DNA of 64,000 nucleotides from Rhizobium nepotum 39/7 (GTDB lineage Bacteria; Pseudomonadota; Alphaproteobacteria; Rhizobiales; Rhizobiaceae). The position numbers and the translations under genes were made by a program. Within the stretch, counting starts at the first letter, position 1. Each line of letters starts with the position of its first letter. The notes under the pieces are model-generated. The model was given only the letters and a program-made list of their open reading frames with translations. It was not told the origin of the DNA and ran no database searches. The DNA lies in contig NZ_JWJH01000010.1 of the NCBI RefSeq assembly GCF_000949865.1, positions 1-64,000 of the forward strand. Reading direction: 5' to 3'. Positions 24,523-33,921 of the stretch are shown here, piece after piece.

Positions 24523-26505
24523 TTACACGGCCCAGCATGCGCAACCGAGCGCACCGAAGAAGCCCTTGAGATCGGCTATCGGCAGCCTGGATGTCCACGC
24601 GCCGGCGTGGTCATGTCCGTGGACGTTGCAGGAACTCGCGCAGCCGCAGCTCGAGATCGCAGCGCGGCGCAAGGATTTCATGCCCGCTCCCTGCGGTTCA
24701 CCCCATGCCGCATAGCCGCCAAACGTGCGAACGGGAGACCAGTCCGGCATGGCGGGCGGCACATCGTTCTCGTCGAGTGCTGCGAAGTCGCCCCCGCCAT
24801 ACACGATCTTTCCACCGACCATGGTCAACTGTGAGGACAGGAACGAGATTTCATCTTCGGCGCAGGAGAAATAGTCCTTGTCCGGCACCACGAGATCGGC
24901 GAACTGGCCTTTTTCGATCCGGCCCTTCTTGCCTTCTTCGTTGGAGAACCAGGTGACCTTCTCCGTCCACATGCGCAGCGCGGTCTCGCGGTCGAGGCAG
25001 TTCGCGCGCGGATAGAGCTGCATGCCGCCGACCGTCTTTCCGGTCACCATCCAGGAGAGCGAAACCCATGGATTGTACGATGCAACGCGTGTCGCATCGG
25101 TGCCTGCGGATACGTTGACGCCCTTTTCAAGCATGCGTTTTATCGGAGGCGTGGCCTCAGCGACACCATGACCATAGCGTTCGACAAAATATTCGCCCTG
25201 GTAAGCCATACGGTGCTGAGTGGCGATGCCGCCACCAAGAGCGGCGATCCGGTCGATCGAACGATCGGAGATCGTCTCCGCATGATCGAAGAACCAGTTG
25301 AGACCTTCGAGAGGAATGTCCTTGTTCACCTTTTCGAAGACGTCGAGCGAACGGGAGATGGTCTCGTCATACGTGGCATGCATTCGCCAGGGCCAGCGGT
25401 TTTCGGCGAGCACGCGAACCACCTCCTCGAGTTCGCCTTCCATCTCCGGCACCATTTCGGGCCGTGGTTGGCGGAAGTCCTCAAAGTCAGCTGCCGAGAA
25501 GACGAGCATCTCGCCGGCGCCATTGTGCCGGAAATAATCGTTACCCTGCTTGTATTTGACCGACTGTGTCCATTTAAGGAAGTCCTGTTTCTCTTCCTTC
25601 GGCTTCTGCGTGAACAGATTGTAGGCGAGACGGACCGTGAGTTGATCCTCGTCCGAAAGCTTCTGGATAACCGCATAATCGTCCGGATAGTTCTGGAAAC
25701 CGCCGCCGGCGTCGATCACGCCGGTGACGCCCAGCCGGTTGAGTTCGCGCATGAAGTGGCGGGTAGAGTTTACCTGGTATTCGAACGGAAGCTTCGGCCC
25801 CCTGGAAAGGGTCGAATAGAGAATGCCCGCATTCGGCTTGGCAAGCAGAAGACCTGTCGGATTGCCGTTGGCATCTCGGGTAATCTCGCCACCCGGAGGG
25901 TTCGGCGTGTCTCTGGTATAGCCGACGGCGCGAAGGGCGGCGCCGTTTAGCAGCGCGCGGTCGTAGAGGTGGAGGAGAAAGACCGGGGTATCTGGCGCGA
26001 TCGCGTTGATCTCTTCGATCGTCGGCAGGCGCTTCTCCGCAAACTGGTGCTCCGTGAAACCACCGACTACGCGGACCCATTGTGGAGCCGGTGTGATCGC
26101 TACCTGTCGCTTCAGCATGTCCATCGCATCGGCCAGCGACCGGATGCCATCCCACCGAAGCTCCATGTTGAAGTTGAGGCCACCGCGCACGACGTGGGTG
26201 TGATTGTCTATCAGGCCAGGCAGCATGCGCTTTCCTCGCAGGTCGATGATCCTGGTCTCCGGCCCCGCAAGCGCCATCACTTCGCTATCGGTTCCCACCT
26301 CCAGAAAGAGGCCGTCCTTGACCGCGACTGCGGTAGCGTTCGGATTTGCGCGATCGAGCGTCGTGATCATTCCGTTGTGGAAAACGATGTCTGCATACAT
26401 GGAAGCGGCTCCGGTCTCGACTGGATCGGCGGCGTTGGCCGCTGAAAACAGATTGGAAAAGGCAAGGCTCGATGCCGCGCCAAGGAATGTTCGGCGCGTG
26501 GTCAT
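24523..26505 (-). CDS. YtcJ-type exported amidohydrolase with Cys/His-rich tail
   Basis: 660 aa. A Tat-like signal (TTRRTFLGAASSLAF) leads a metal-dependent amidohydrolase of the amidohydrolase_3/YtcJ family. The metal motif DNHTHVVRGG is at about residue 98, with later metal-ligand regions around DHAETISD and GTDATRVASYNPW. The C-terminal 55 residues are unusual: SSCGCASSCNVHGHDH followed near the end by GCACWAV, a possible metal-binding tail. Its ATG overlaps the XapX stop (TGATG). It probably hydrolyses an amide or imine of the aromatic compound handled by the cluster. Confidence 0.87.
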   Translation of the reverse strand: MTTRRTFLGAASSLAFSNLFSAANAADPVETGAASMYADIVFHNGMITTLDRANPNATAVAVKDGLFLEVGTDSEVMALAGPETRIIDLRGKRMLPGLIDNHTHVVRGGLNFNMELRWDGIRSLADAMDMLKRQVAITPAPQWVRVVGGFTEHQFAEKRLPTIEEINAIAPDTPVFLLHLYDRALLNGAALRAVGYTRDTPNPPGGEITRDANGNPTGLLLAKPNAGILYSTLSRGPKLPFEYQVNSTRHFMRELNRLGVTGVIDAGGGFQNYPDDYAVIQKLSDEDQLTVRLAYNLFTQKPKEEKQDFLKWTQSVKYKQGNDYFRHNGAGEMLVFSAADFEDFRQPRPEMVPEMEGELEEVVRVLAENRWPWRMHATYDETISRSLDVFEKVNKDIPLEGLNWFFDHAETISDRSIDRIAALGGGIATQHRMAYQGEYFVERYGHGVAEATPPIKRMLEKGVNVSAGTDATRVASYNPWVSLSWMVTGKTVGGMQLYPRANCLDRETALRMWTEKVTWFSNEEGKKGRIEKGQFADLVVPDKDYFSCAEDEISFLSSQLTMVGGKIVYGGGDFAALDENDVPPAMPDWSPVRTFGGYAAWGEPQGAGMKSLRRAAISSCGCASSCNVHGHDHAGAWTSRLPIADLKGFFGALGCACWAV

Positions 26506-26795
26506 CAGCTTTCCTCCGATGTCCGGTTTTCACGAGGTGGTTTCACCGCCACCACGTTCGCTCCGCCCTTCGGGAGGTGTCCGAACATGTGCGGTTTTAT
26601 CTGGTGAAGCCAGGAGACTGTGGCAGGCTCGCGGTCCCATATGCTTTTTGCCAGGGGCACCAGCTGCTCACCGACGAGGATTCCGAGCAGACCGATAAGG
26701 GCGACGACAGGCGGGGCGGGCGAACGGACATTGAGCAGGCTGTAGATCACACCCACCAGCAGACCGGCACCGAGGGACAGGAGATAGATTTTCAT
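26505..26795 (-). CDS. XapX-domain (DUF1427) membrane protein
   Basis: 96 aa from ATG 26795, 9 nt after GAAGG; a TTG three codons earlier is less likely. Residues 1-52 are the XapX domain, two short helices with the motif GLLVGVIYSLLNVRSPAPPV and GLLGILVGEQLVP. The polar tail of about 40 residues lies in the cytosol or periplasm. XapX proteins have no proven function but often sit beside hydrolases of this type. Confidence 0.83.
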   Translation of the reverse strand: MKIYLLSLGAGLLVGVIYSLLNVRSPAPPVVALIGLLGILVGEQLVPLAKSIWDREPATVSWLHQIKPHMFGHLPKGGANVVAVKPPRENRTSEES

Positions 26796-26866
26796 CGCGG
26801 ACAACCTTCGCTTTGGGGAAGCAATTCACTCCGGCAGACGGCGGTCTGCCGGAGTGATGGTGGTTT

Positions 26867-27556
26867 TTACTTCGCGGGGTTCGGGCCGATCCGTTTGCCA
26901 TGGCTGACGCGCTCGGCACCGCCGTGGACATGGGTGACGGCATAGTCGACACCCATGCCGTAGGCGCCGGAATGCTCCTTCACCAGCGACGTGACCGCGT
27001 CATAGGTTTCCTTGCGGGCCCAGTCGCGCTGCCATTCCAAAAGGACCTGCTGCCAGGTGACCGGAACAACACCTGCCTGCACCATGCGGTCCATCGCATA
27101 TTTGTGCGCATCAACGGAGGTGCCGCCGGAGGCATCCGCAACCATGTAGATCTCATAGTCGGTGTCGTTCATGCATGAGAGCGCGAAGGTCGTGTTGCAA
27201 ACTTCGGTCCACAGGCCAGCGACGACGACTTTCCTGCGGCCTTCTGCGGCATGTTTGGCGAGCGCGTCGCGGACATTCTGGTCATCCCAGGAGTTCATCG
27301 ACGTGCGTTCGAGGATATCATTGTCAGGGACGACCGCGAGCAGTTCCGGGAAAGTGTTGCCCGAGAAACTATCCGTCTCGACGGTGGTGATCGTCGTGGG
27401 GATATCGAAGATCCTGGCCGCCTTGGCGAGGCCGACGACATTATTCTTCAGGACCTGGCGGTCGATCGACTGGACGCCGAAGGCCATCTGCGGCTGCTGG
27501 TCGATGAAGATGATCTGGCTGTTCTGCGGGGTGAGGACCTGGAGTTTGTTGGACAT
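26867..27556 (-). CDS. Isochorismatase-family hydrolase (YcaC-like)
   Basis: 229 aa cysteine hydrolase. The catalytic triad is visible as Asp19 (IIFIDQQ), Lys109 and Cys120 in AGLWTEVCN. The C-terminal extension with ETYDAVTSLVKEHSG resembles YcaC-type members, which act on amides such as N-carbamoyl compounds. An AAGGAAG site lies before ATG 27556. It follows the VOC gene by 95 nt and precedes XapX by 71 nt, in the same direction, so one operon is likely. Confidence 0.9.
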   Translation of the reverse strand: MSNKLQVLTPQNSQIIFIDQQPQMAFGVQSIDRQVLKNNVVGLAKAARIFDIPTTITTVETDSFSGNTFPELLAVVPDNDILERTSMNSWDDQNVRDALAKHAAEGRRKVVVAGLWTEVCNTTFALSCMNDTDYEIYMVADASGGTSVDAHKYAMDRMVQAGVVPVTWQQVLLEWQRDWARKETYDAVTSLVKEHSGAYGMGVDYAVTHVHGGAERVSHGKRIGPNPAK

Positions 27557-27651
27557 CTCGTATCTTCCTTTGATCGGGTTGGAGATAAGTAATGGAGCAG
27601 GGAAGGCGGCCCGTCTTGAAAGTTATGCCGCCTTATTGTTGGAAAGCGACG

Positions 27652-28584
27652 TCAGGCGCCAAGCGGCGTGAGGCAGGCTTCGATCTGGTCGCGATAGGGC
27701 TCGTATCGGGCCGGTAGTTTCAATGCCTCGCCGAGGTGTGCCGTGTCCTCGTCGTGGTCGAATCCGGGTTCGTTCGTGGCGATTTCGAACAGGACGCCTC
27801 CGGGCGTCCGGAAGTAGATGGCCCAGAAATAATCGCGGTCGATAACAGGCGTCACCTGGTATCCCGTATCCATCAGGGCTTTGCGAACTTCGAGCTGCTT
27901 TGCGCGGTTCTCGACGGCGAAAGCGATGTGATGCACCGAGCCCGCACCTTGCCTTGCGTAAGGCCTTTCCGGATCGGTCTCGAGGTCGATAGTATCGGCG
28001 CCATTGCCGCCGGGGACGACGAAGCGGGCAACGTTTCCATCCGTCTCGGCGCGCTGGTAGCCCATGAAGCCGAGCAGCTCGGACGTCGCAGCGATGTCAT
28101 GCAGGCTGAACTTCGCGCCGGCAAAACCACGGATACCGACGCTTTCGTCCATGCCCGCACCGTCCCAGGCCTTACGGCCGTCGTCTTCCGCTTCGACAAG
28201 GGCAAACCCCTCGCCGTCCGGTCCCCTGAACAGAAGACGCTCGGCACCGAAGGCGGTATCGGTAAGAAGGCCGTCGACTCTCTTTGCCAAGAGGCGATCC
28301 TGCCAGAAGGAGAGCGAACCCCTGGGAATTGCGAACTGTGTTTCGCTGACTTCTCCGACGCCGGGACGACCGCGCGCCGCGTCGGGGAAAGGGAAGTAGG
28401 TCATGACGGAGCCTGGAGTGCCGGCTTCGTCGCCATAATAGAGGTGGTAGACATTGGGGTCGTCGAAATTCACGGTCTTTTTGACGCGACGCAGGCCAAG
28501 CGTGTCCGTGAAGAACGCATTGTTCCGGCGGGCATCCGACGCCATCGACGTCATGTGATGCAGTCCCTTGATATCCTTGATCAT
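27652..28584 (-). CDS. VOC-family ring-cleaving dioxygenase-like protein
   Basis: 310 aa from ATG 28584, where the conserved start KGLHHMTSMASDARRNNAF begins; the upstream frame is non-coding. Two VOC modules: the first with His9/His10, the second opening at VHHIAFAV and closing with GVLFEIATNEPGF, which supplies the metal-binding Glu. It resembles the MhqO/LinE-like hydroquinone dioxygenase group acting on quinols with Fe(II). First gene of the operon, divergent from a LysR gene. Confidence 0.88.
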   Translation of the reverse strand: MIKDIKGLHHMTSMASDARRNNAFFTDTLGLRRVKKTVNFDDPNVYHLYYGDEAGTPGSVMTYFPFPDAARGRPGVGEVSETQFAIPRGSLSFWQDRLLAKRVDGLLTDTAFGAERLLFRGPDGEGFALVEAEDDGRKAWDGAGMDESVGIRGFAGAKFSLHDIAATSELLGFMGYQRAETDGNVARFVVPGGNGADTIDLETDPERPYARQGAGSVHHIAFAVENRAKQLEVRKALMDTGYQVTPVIDRDYFWAIYFRTPGGVLFEIATNEPGFDHDEDTAHLGEALKLPARYEPYRDQIEACLTPLGA

Positions 28585-28635
28585 GATGCTCGCCCTTCCG
28601 CGGCTGCGTTGGTTTGTCTGGTGTGATTGAAACCT

Positions 28636-28687
28636 ACGCCCGTTGATTGTCGGTCGGAATTGCAATAATAATTGTCAATGAATTGTC
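28636..28687. promoter_or_regulatory. LysR operator candidate with ATTGY repeats
   Basis: ATTG cores at 28636, 28659, 28671 and 28682 lie about 11-12 or 23 bp apart, close to whole helical turns. Two are palindromes: ATTGCAAT (28659-28666) and ATTGTCAAT (28671-28679). The array lies in the 119-bp divergent gap, ending 16 nt before the LysR ATG. Confidence 0.55.
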
Positions 28688-28703
28688 AGGGATGAAATAA
28701 TCA

Positions 28704-29603
28704 ATGAACGACTACAAGTTGCTTCGAACCTTTCTGCTGGCCGCCGAGAAGCGGAATTTCGCGCAGGTCGCGCGCGAGCTCGACATGACCCCGGCAGCTG
28801 TCACGCGAGCGATCGCCGCCCTGGAAGAGGATCTTGGCGTGCAACTCTTCGTGCGGACCACGCGCCAGGTGTCCCTCACAACCGACGGCGCGATCTTCGC
28901 AGCCCAAATCCAGCCAGCGGTGCAGGCACTCGACAATGCACGCAAGGATGTGATGAATACCCACAAGGCGGATCGTGGCCGCCTGAGGATCAGCGCGCCA
29001 ACCTGGTTCGGCCAGCAGGTCCTGCCGCCCATCCTCTCCGCATTCAGGGAGCGCTACCCGAAGATCAGCTTCGAGATTTCGCTTGCGGACGGGCTCGTGA
29101 ATATCATCGACGACGATTATGATCTGGCGATCCGCATTTCCGCAGCCCCCTCGGACAAATTCACGATCTGGCGCAAGATTAGCGTCGTTCGTCGTATCCT
29201 CGTCGCCGCACCCGGCAGCCGGTTTTGCGACATGAAACACCCGAACGAACTCATTCCCGACGATTGCCTGGCGTATAGCGGTGAGAGCAGACGGGAGACC
29301 TGGACGCTGTCAGACGGCAACGGCAGTGCCACGATTTCTGCAGGCCGCGCATTCAGTGCCAATAGCGGGGAGTTGCTGGCGAGCATGGCTGCTGACGGTG
29401 TCGGCGTCGCCATGCTGCCCAAGTTCCATGTGGCCGAGCATCTGCGCATCGGACGGCTCGTCCACGTCCTGCAAGACTGGTCGCCGCCGGACCTGTGGTT
29501 GACCCTGTACTACCCTCCGTACCAGGCACTTCCGCCGCGCATCGCCTCATTCTCGAAGTTCTTCGAGCAGCAGATCCCGGTATTTATATCGGCAATCGAA
29601 TGA
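28704..29603 (+). CDS. LysR-family transcriptional regulator of the VOC-hydrolase cluster
   Basis: 299 aa. The helix-turn-helix is at about residues 3-62 (FLLAAEKRNFAQVARELDMTPAAVTRAI segment); the effector domain at about 90-290 opens with GRLRISAPTWFGQQVLPP. It belongs to the CrgA-like LysR branch. It is divergent from the ring-cleaving dioxygenase-like operon, with repeated ATTG half-sites between. It probably senses a quinone or phenolic inducer and activates the operon. Confidence 0.93.
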   Translation: MNDYKLLRTFLLAAEKRNFAQVARELDMTPAAVTRAIAALEEDLGVQLFVRTTRQVSLTTDGAIFAAQIQPAVQALDNARKDVMNTHKADRGRLRISAPTWFGQQVLPPILSAFRERYPKISFEISLADGLVNIIDDDYDLAIRISAAPSDKFTIWRKISVVRRILVAAPGSRFCDMKHPNELIPDDCLAYSGESRRETWTLSDGNGSATISAGRAFSANSGELLASMAADGVGVAMLPKFHVAEHLRIGRLVHVLQDWSPPDLWLTLYYPPYQALPPRIASFSKFFEQQIPVFISAIE

Positions 29604-29732
29604 ACAGAGTTTGTGTTGAACAGGTTTTCGAATGGACTGCTGATGCCTGATCTTTGAGTGCGGGGACAACAGTTCACATCCCTTCAAGTCCCAGAGGTCC
29701 TGAGGCCGCCCTCTTTCCGCAGGCGGAGCGCA

Positions 29733-31490
29733 TCACTCCCCTACAGCCACTCCCTCGCGTCGTGGATCAGCGCTGCCGGCCAAACCTTTGGCGGTCATCT
29801 CGATAGCATGCAAACCGGAATTCATCTCGCCCGGTTTCACCTCGTAACCCAGCGCCTTCAATGGCCCGATCAGGTCTTCCGCGCTGGTGCCGGCCTCGAT
29901 GTCGTAGGTGCCGAACCGGTTGATGAGATGCGGCTGGGCGACGATCGCCTCCACCGGCATGCCCCAGTCGATATAGGCGATCAGCGCCTGCGCCACATAG
30001 CCGATGATCTGGCTGCCGCCCGGCGAACCGATGGCGAGCAGCGGCTTGCCATCCTTCATCACGATGGTCGGGGCCATGGAGGAGCGCGGCCGTTTGCCGG
30101 GCTCGACGCGATTGGCGACCGGCAGGCCGCCGTCATGGGTCTTGAAGGAAAAATCCGTCAACTCGTTATTGAGCAGGAAGCCGTTCGTCATCAGGCGTGA
30201 GCCGAAGCCGCTTTCGATCGTCGTTGTCATCGAGACCACGTTGCCGTCCTTGTCGACAATGACAAAATGGCTTGTGGAGGGCAACTCGAGCGCGGCGTCC
30301 CGGCCAAAAAGCAGCGCGTGATCCCATTCCGGCTCGCCGGCCTTGACGGCATCCTTGGCCAGCGCCTTGTCGCCGTCGAGCAGCTTTGCCCTCTCACCTA
30401 GATAGGACTTGTCCAACAGACCCTTGATCGGTAGCGGCACGAAATCGGTGTCAGCGACGTAACGTTCGCGGTCGGCGAAGGCGAGACGCTGCGCATCGCC
30501 GATAATGCGCCAGCTGTCGATATTTTTCGGCCCCAGGGCCTTGAGATCAAAATTCTCCACCAGACCGAGCATCTGGCCGATGGCGATGCCGCCCGACGAT
30601 GGCGGTCCCATGCCGCAAACATCAAGAGCACGATAGATAAAGCAGACCGGTTCGCGCTCGATGACGCGATAGCTGGAAAGATCGGTCAACGACAGTACGC
30701 CGGGATTGTCGGCCGCCTCGCGCACAGTCTTGACGATCGCCTCGGCAATTCGCCCCTTGTAAAAGGCATCGGCGCCGCCTTTGGCGATTGCCGCAAGCGT
30801 CTCGGCATAGGCCGGGTTCTTCAACGGAGCACCAGCCTGCAGGGCGGTCCCGGAGGCGTCAAAGAAATAGGACCGAGGTTCTGTATATTTCTTCAACCGG
30901 TCACCCTCGGACGCGATCAGGGAGGCAAGGCGCGGCGACACCTTGAAGCCCTCGGTCGCCAGCGTTTCCGCCGGCTTCAGCAGGCTTGCCCATTCCGCCT
31001 TTCCATAGCGTTTGTGGGCTTCCTCCAGAAGTCGCACCGATCCCGGCGTGCCAACGGAGCGGCCGCCGATCACAGCGTCCATGAATTTTAGCGGTTGACC
31101 ATTGTTATCCAGGAAGAGCTTTGGGGTGGTTTCCATCGGCGCCGTCTCGCGGCCGTCAAACGTCGTAAGTCTGCCGCTTTTCGCGTGGTAATAGACTAGG
31201 AAGGCACCGCCGCCGAGACCGGAACTCTGTGGTTCAACGAGGCCGAGCACGGCCTGCACCGCCACCATCGCATCGATGGCGTTACCACCCCTGGCGATCA
31301 CGTCACGCCCCGCCTCGGCCGCCAGCGGATTGGCCGCCGCCACCATGAAGCTCTTTGACTCGACACGTCTGGCAATCGCAACATCAGTCGCTTTCTCGGG
31401 CGCCACCGTGTCGGACGCCTGCTGGGCGGAGACGATCGCGGTGGATAGTATTAAGGCGAGAAAGGCCTCACTGAGAAATCTCATTTCCAT
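29733..31490 (-). CDS. ggt: Gamma-glutamyltransferase
   Basis: 585 aa from ATG 31490, 8 nt after GGAGG. The signal peptide is about residues 1-22 (AIVSA cleavage). The proenzyme cleaves itself at Thr406 in PSTSHFVIVDKDGN, the N-terminal nucleophile of the small subunit. Substrate-binding features include the GLGGGAFLVYY strand, GRETAP, and SMAPTIV before GSPGGSQIIGYV. It splits the gamma-glutamyl bond of glutathione in the periplasm, recycling glutamate and Cys-Gly. Standing alone; length normal for the family. Confidence 0.95.
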   Translation of the reverse strand: MEMRFLSEAFLALILSTAIVSAQQASDTVAPEKATDVAIARRVESKSFMVAAANPLAAEAGRDVIARGGNAIDAMVAVQAVLGLVEPQSSGLGGGAFLVYYHAKSGRLTTFDGRETAPMETTPKLFLDNNGQPLKFMDAVIGGRSVGTPGSVRLLEEAHKRYGKAEWASLLKPAETLATEGFKVSPRLASLIASEGDRLKKYTEPRSYFFDASGTALQAGAPLKNPAYAETLAAIAKGGADAFYKGRIAEAIVKTVREAADNPGVLSLTDLSSYRVIEREPVCFIYRALDVCGMGPPSSGGIAIGQMLGLVENFDLKALGPKNIDSWRIIGDAQRLAFADRERYVADTDFVPLPIKGLLDKSYLGERAKLLDGDKALAKDAVKAGEPEWDHALLFGRDAALELPSTSHFVIVDKDGNVVSMTTTIESGFGSRLMTNGFLLNNELTDFSFKTHDGGLPVANRVEPGKRPRSSMAPTIVMKDGKPLLAIGSPGGSQIIGYVAQALIAYIDWGMPVEAIVAQPHLINRFGTYDIEAGTSAEDLIGPLKALGYEVKPGEMNSGLHAIEMTAKGLAGSADPRREGVAVGE

Positions 31491-32175
31491 TAGCCTTATC
31501 CTCCAGAGAGGCACTGGTCAGGTGTAAACAGAGGATCCAACTGGGCCAGCAGGCAGGTCGCGTATCGACCCAGGCGCGGGCAGTTTTTTCCGAACTCTTC
31601 CCTGCTCCCGGAAACGCGCGGCGTTCGCCCGTATTTCGGGGAGTATGCCGGTTGTTCCACGAGCTTTGATTGAGCGCGTCGCTCTTTTCAGCACTATGAT
31701 GGCTGTTTGGCCGCATGTCCATCATGTCCAGGGGGCGACTTCTCGTCTGATCACTGCACCTCGCTGAGCTCAGGCATCAGCCGAAGAGGGTAGGTACGCG
31801 TCTGTGCTGATCGCACTGAATGTATGGCTTTCAAACCTGTCCAGATACAATCCGTCGAGCATCGAGATCGCGTTGAGAGAAGGCCGTTGAACAAGGACGT
31901 TTTGTTAGACGGAAGCACACCTTCGCGCCCCAGCTCCTTGTGTCATGTTGTTATTCGGCAACGCTCGCGAACTAAAAACTGAAATAACTTGATCCTATGC
32001 AACCCGATTTCGGCCAGAAAATCCAGGGAGGTTGAAAAATATGAGTTTTTTTATCTTGTTTTTTCTTTGCCCGCTTCAGACTGCCAGACAGTGGCCTTGC
32101 CCAAGCAAATTGTGTCCCTTAAGCAGGCCTTCCAAACGACCAGCAAAAGTAAACTAGAGCAAGCTTCGTGTTCCG
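31491..32175. other. Long upstream stretch before fecI, nothing recognised
   Basis: About 685 bases with only short frames. AT-content rises towards 32000 (runs of A and T), as expected for the iron-controlled promoter of fecI, but I find no convincing Fur, RirA or Irr box here. Confidence 0.4.
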
Positions 32176-32667
32176 ATGAGCGTAAAGACGGAAAAGATAA
32201 CTGCACTCTATGTGGCCGAACATGACCGACTGGAACGCCAGATTTGCCGGCGGGTCGGATGCCGGGCGACCGCTTGTGATCTCGTCCATGACATTTTCCT
32301 GCGCCTGTGGGAGCGGGCAATGGATCGACGGGGTGATGAGGCCGCCTACCTGTCGCGCTGTGCAAGAAACGCAGCAGTCGATCATATGCGGTCGGAGCGT
32401 TCCCGTCGTGAATTCTTTGCAGGCATGCTTCCTGAACAATATGCGCCAGATCCCATTTCGCCACATGAAATCGTTTCGGCCAGGCAGCAAATCAGAGGCA
32501 TTGACAATGCTCTGGCGGCGCTTCCCAAACGAACGCGGCATATCTTTCTTCTCAATCGTATACACGGGAAATCTTTCTCAGAGATAGCGGTTGCCATGGG
32601 TATTTCGCAGCGCGCCGTTGCAAAGCACATGGCGCGTGCTGTGGCTGTTTGCGTCGAAACGGTATAG
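32176..32667 (+). CDS. fecI: FecI-type ECF sigma factor
   Basis: 163-aa ECF70 sigma factor. Region 2 spans about residues 8-80, with DLVHDIFLRLWERA and the SRCARNAAVDHMRSERSRR core for promoter melting. Region 4 is at about 108-158, with LPKRTRHIFLLNRIHGKSFSEIAVAMGIS. The FecI type is indicated by the adjoining fecR and STN-type receptor, which carry the outer-membrane signal. It should direct transcription of the receptor gene when the ferric siderophore binds. The start is ATG 32176; the ribosome site is weak. Confidence 0.9.
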   Translation: MSVKTEKITALYVAEHDRLERQICRRVGCRATACDLVHDIFLRLWERAMDRRGDEAAYLSRCARNAAVDHMRSERSRREFFAGMLPEQYAPDPISPHEIVSARQQIRGIDNALAALPKRTRHIFLLNRIHGKSFSEIAVAMGISQRAVAKHMARAVAVCVETV

Positions 32668-32758
32668 AGACGATCGATTTCCGCTTTGTCGGAAAACGTA
32701 GTAAAGGCGTCCTTGAAAGCCTGACTCTGCCTAATCCTGTCCAACCAACAGAATACAG

Positions 32759-33757
32759 ATGACCTCGACAAACCATTCTTCACAGCATCGCTCGAGTTCC
32801 CAGATACGCGACGAGGCGAAACAGTGGTTTGTAGCTTTGCTTCAGGCTCCGAGTGTTTCAAAGCAGAGGGAGTTTGAAGAGTGGCTCCGTGCGGACCCTG
32901 CGCACTTTGACGCTTATCAGGTTGTCGAGACTGCTTGGCATGCCGCCGAAAAACCCGGACAGAGGCTTGCTCAGGAGGAAGCCGATGAACTCGCCGGTTA
33001 CGTCCGGATCATTGACCGGAACAAACGCGATAGGAAGTCTCTACGCCGCCTTTCCGTTCTGAGCATATTTCTTGCATTCTTGCTGGGTGGTGTCATCTGG
33101 CTGGAGCGCCCCGGTCTGCTGGAGGATCTCTCTGCGGATTACGTTACGGCGCGGGCCGAGCGCCAGCATATTACGCTTGCTGACGGTTCAGTGGTTCTTC
33201 TCGATGCCGATAGCGCTTTGATGGAAAGTCACTCATCGACCGAACGACGCGTCAGTCTTCTCCGCGGCGGCGCCTTTTTCGATGTAAAACCATCCCAAAC
33301 ACCATTTGTTGTCGAAGCCGCCAATGGTGAGGTCAGCGTCCTGGGAACAGGCTTTGACGTGCGCATTGTCGAGGAGGGCGTCGTCGTTACGCTTGAGCAT
33401 GGTCGAGTTTCGGTACGCACTGGTGAGGATACGGTACCAACGATACTGGCGCCGGGACAGCAGGTTCGCTTCGGTTCGAACGGCGTTGGAGCCGTACAAA
33501 ATGTTGACCTTGAAGATGCGCTCGCCTGGCGAGGGGGACGCTATACCTTCTACCGCGCCCGCCTTGGGGATGTCGTCCGCGAGATTCAACGATATCGCAA
33601 GGGCCGCATCGTGATCGCGACGTCGACGCTTGGCGAGGAGCGGGTGACGGGAAGCTTTTCACTGGCGGACACAGATGCCGCACTTTCGTCTCTGCAAGCC
33701 AGCGTCGGTTTCCGTATGAATACGCTGTTCGGCCGCATGACGGTGATCGGACCGTGA
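32759..33757 (+). CDS. fecR: FecR-type anti-sigma/signal transducer
   Basis: 332 aa inner-membrane protein. The N-terminal DUF4880 domain (about 16-60, EAKQWFVALLQAPS and EFEEWLRADPAH) binds the sigma factor in the cytosol. One helix follows at about residues 98-117. The periplasmic FecR domain includes LADGSVVLLDADS, FDVKPSQTPFVVEA and VSVLGTGFDVRI. The C-terminal DUF4974-like part contacts the receptor signalling domain. It lies 91 nt after fecI and before the receptor. Standard length. Confidence 0.92.
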   Translation: MTSTNHSSQHRSSSQIRDEAKQWFVALLQAPSVSKQREFEEWLRADPAHFDAYQVVETAWHAAEKPGQRLAQEEADELAGYVRIIDRNKRDRKSLRRLSVLSIFLAFLLGGVIWLERPGLLEDLSADYVTARAERQHITLADGSVVLLDADSALMESHSSTERRVSLLRGGAFFDVKPSQTPFVVEAANGEVSVLGTGFDVRIVEEGVVVTLEHGRVSVRTGEDTVPTILAPGQQVRFGSNGVGAVQNVDLEDALAWRGGRYTFYRARLGDVVREIQRYRKGRIVIATSTLGEERVTGSFSLADTDAALSSLQASVGFRMNTLFGRMTVIGP

Positions 33758-33921
33758 ATTTTTTAGACACGATATCAATGACTTGCGTATTTTTTTCAGA
33801 GAAATTCCATTTCCGGGTTCAGTGATCGGCCTCTTCATCCGTGAACGTAGTAGGGAGCACGGAGAACCCCGCTTTGCGTTTCAGCCGTGCCCCATATTCG
33901 AAGCGAGAAGGGCATAAGATC

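Noticed and set aside
33823-33837. TGA-N9-TCA motif (RirA-type iron box) upstream of the receptor
   Set aside because: The core is too short and GC-rich; such matches are expected by chance several times in a window this size.
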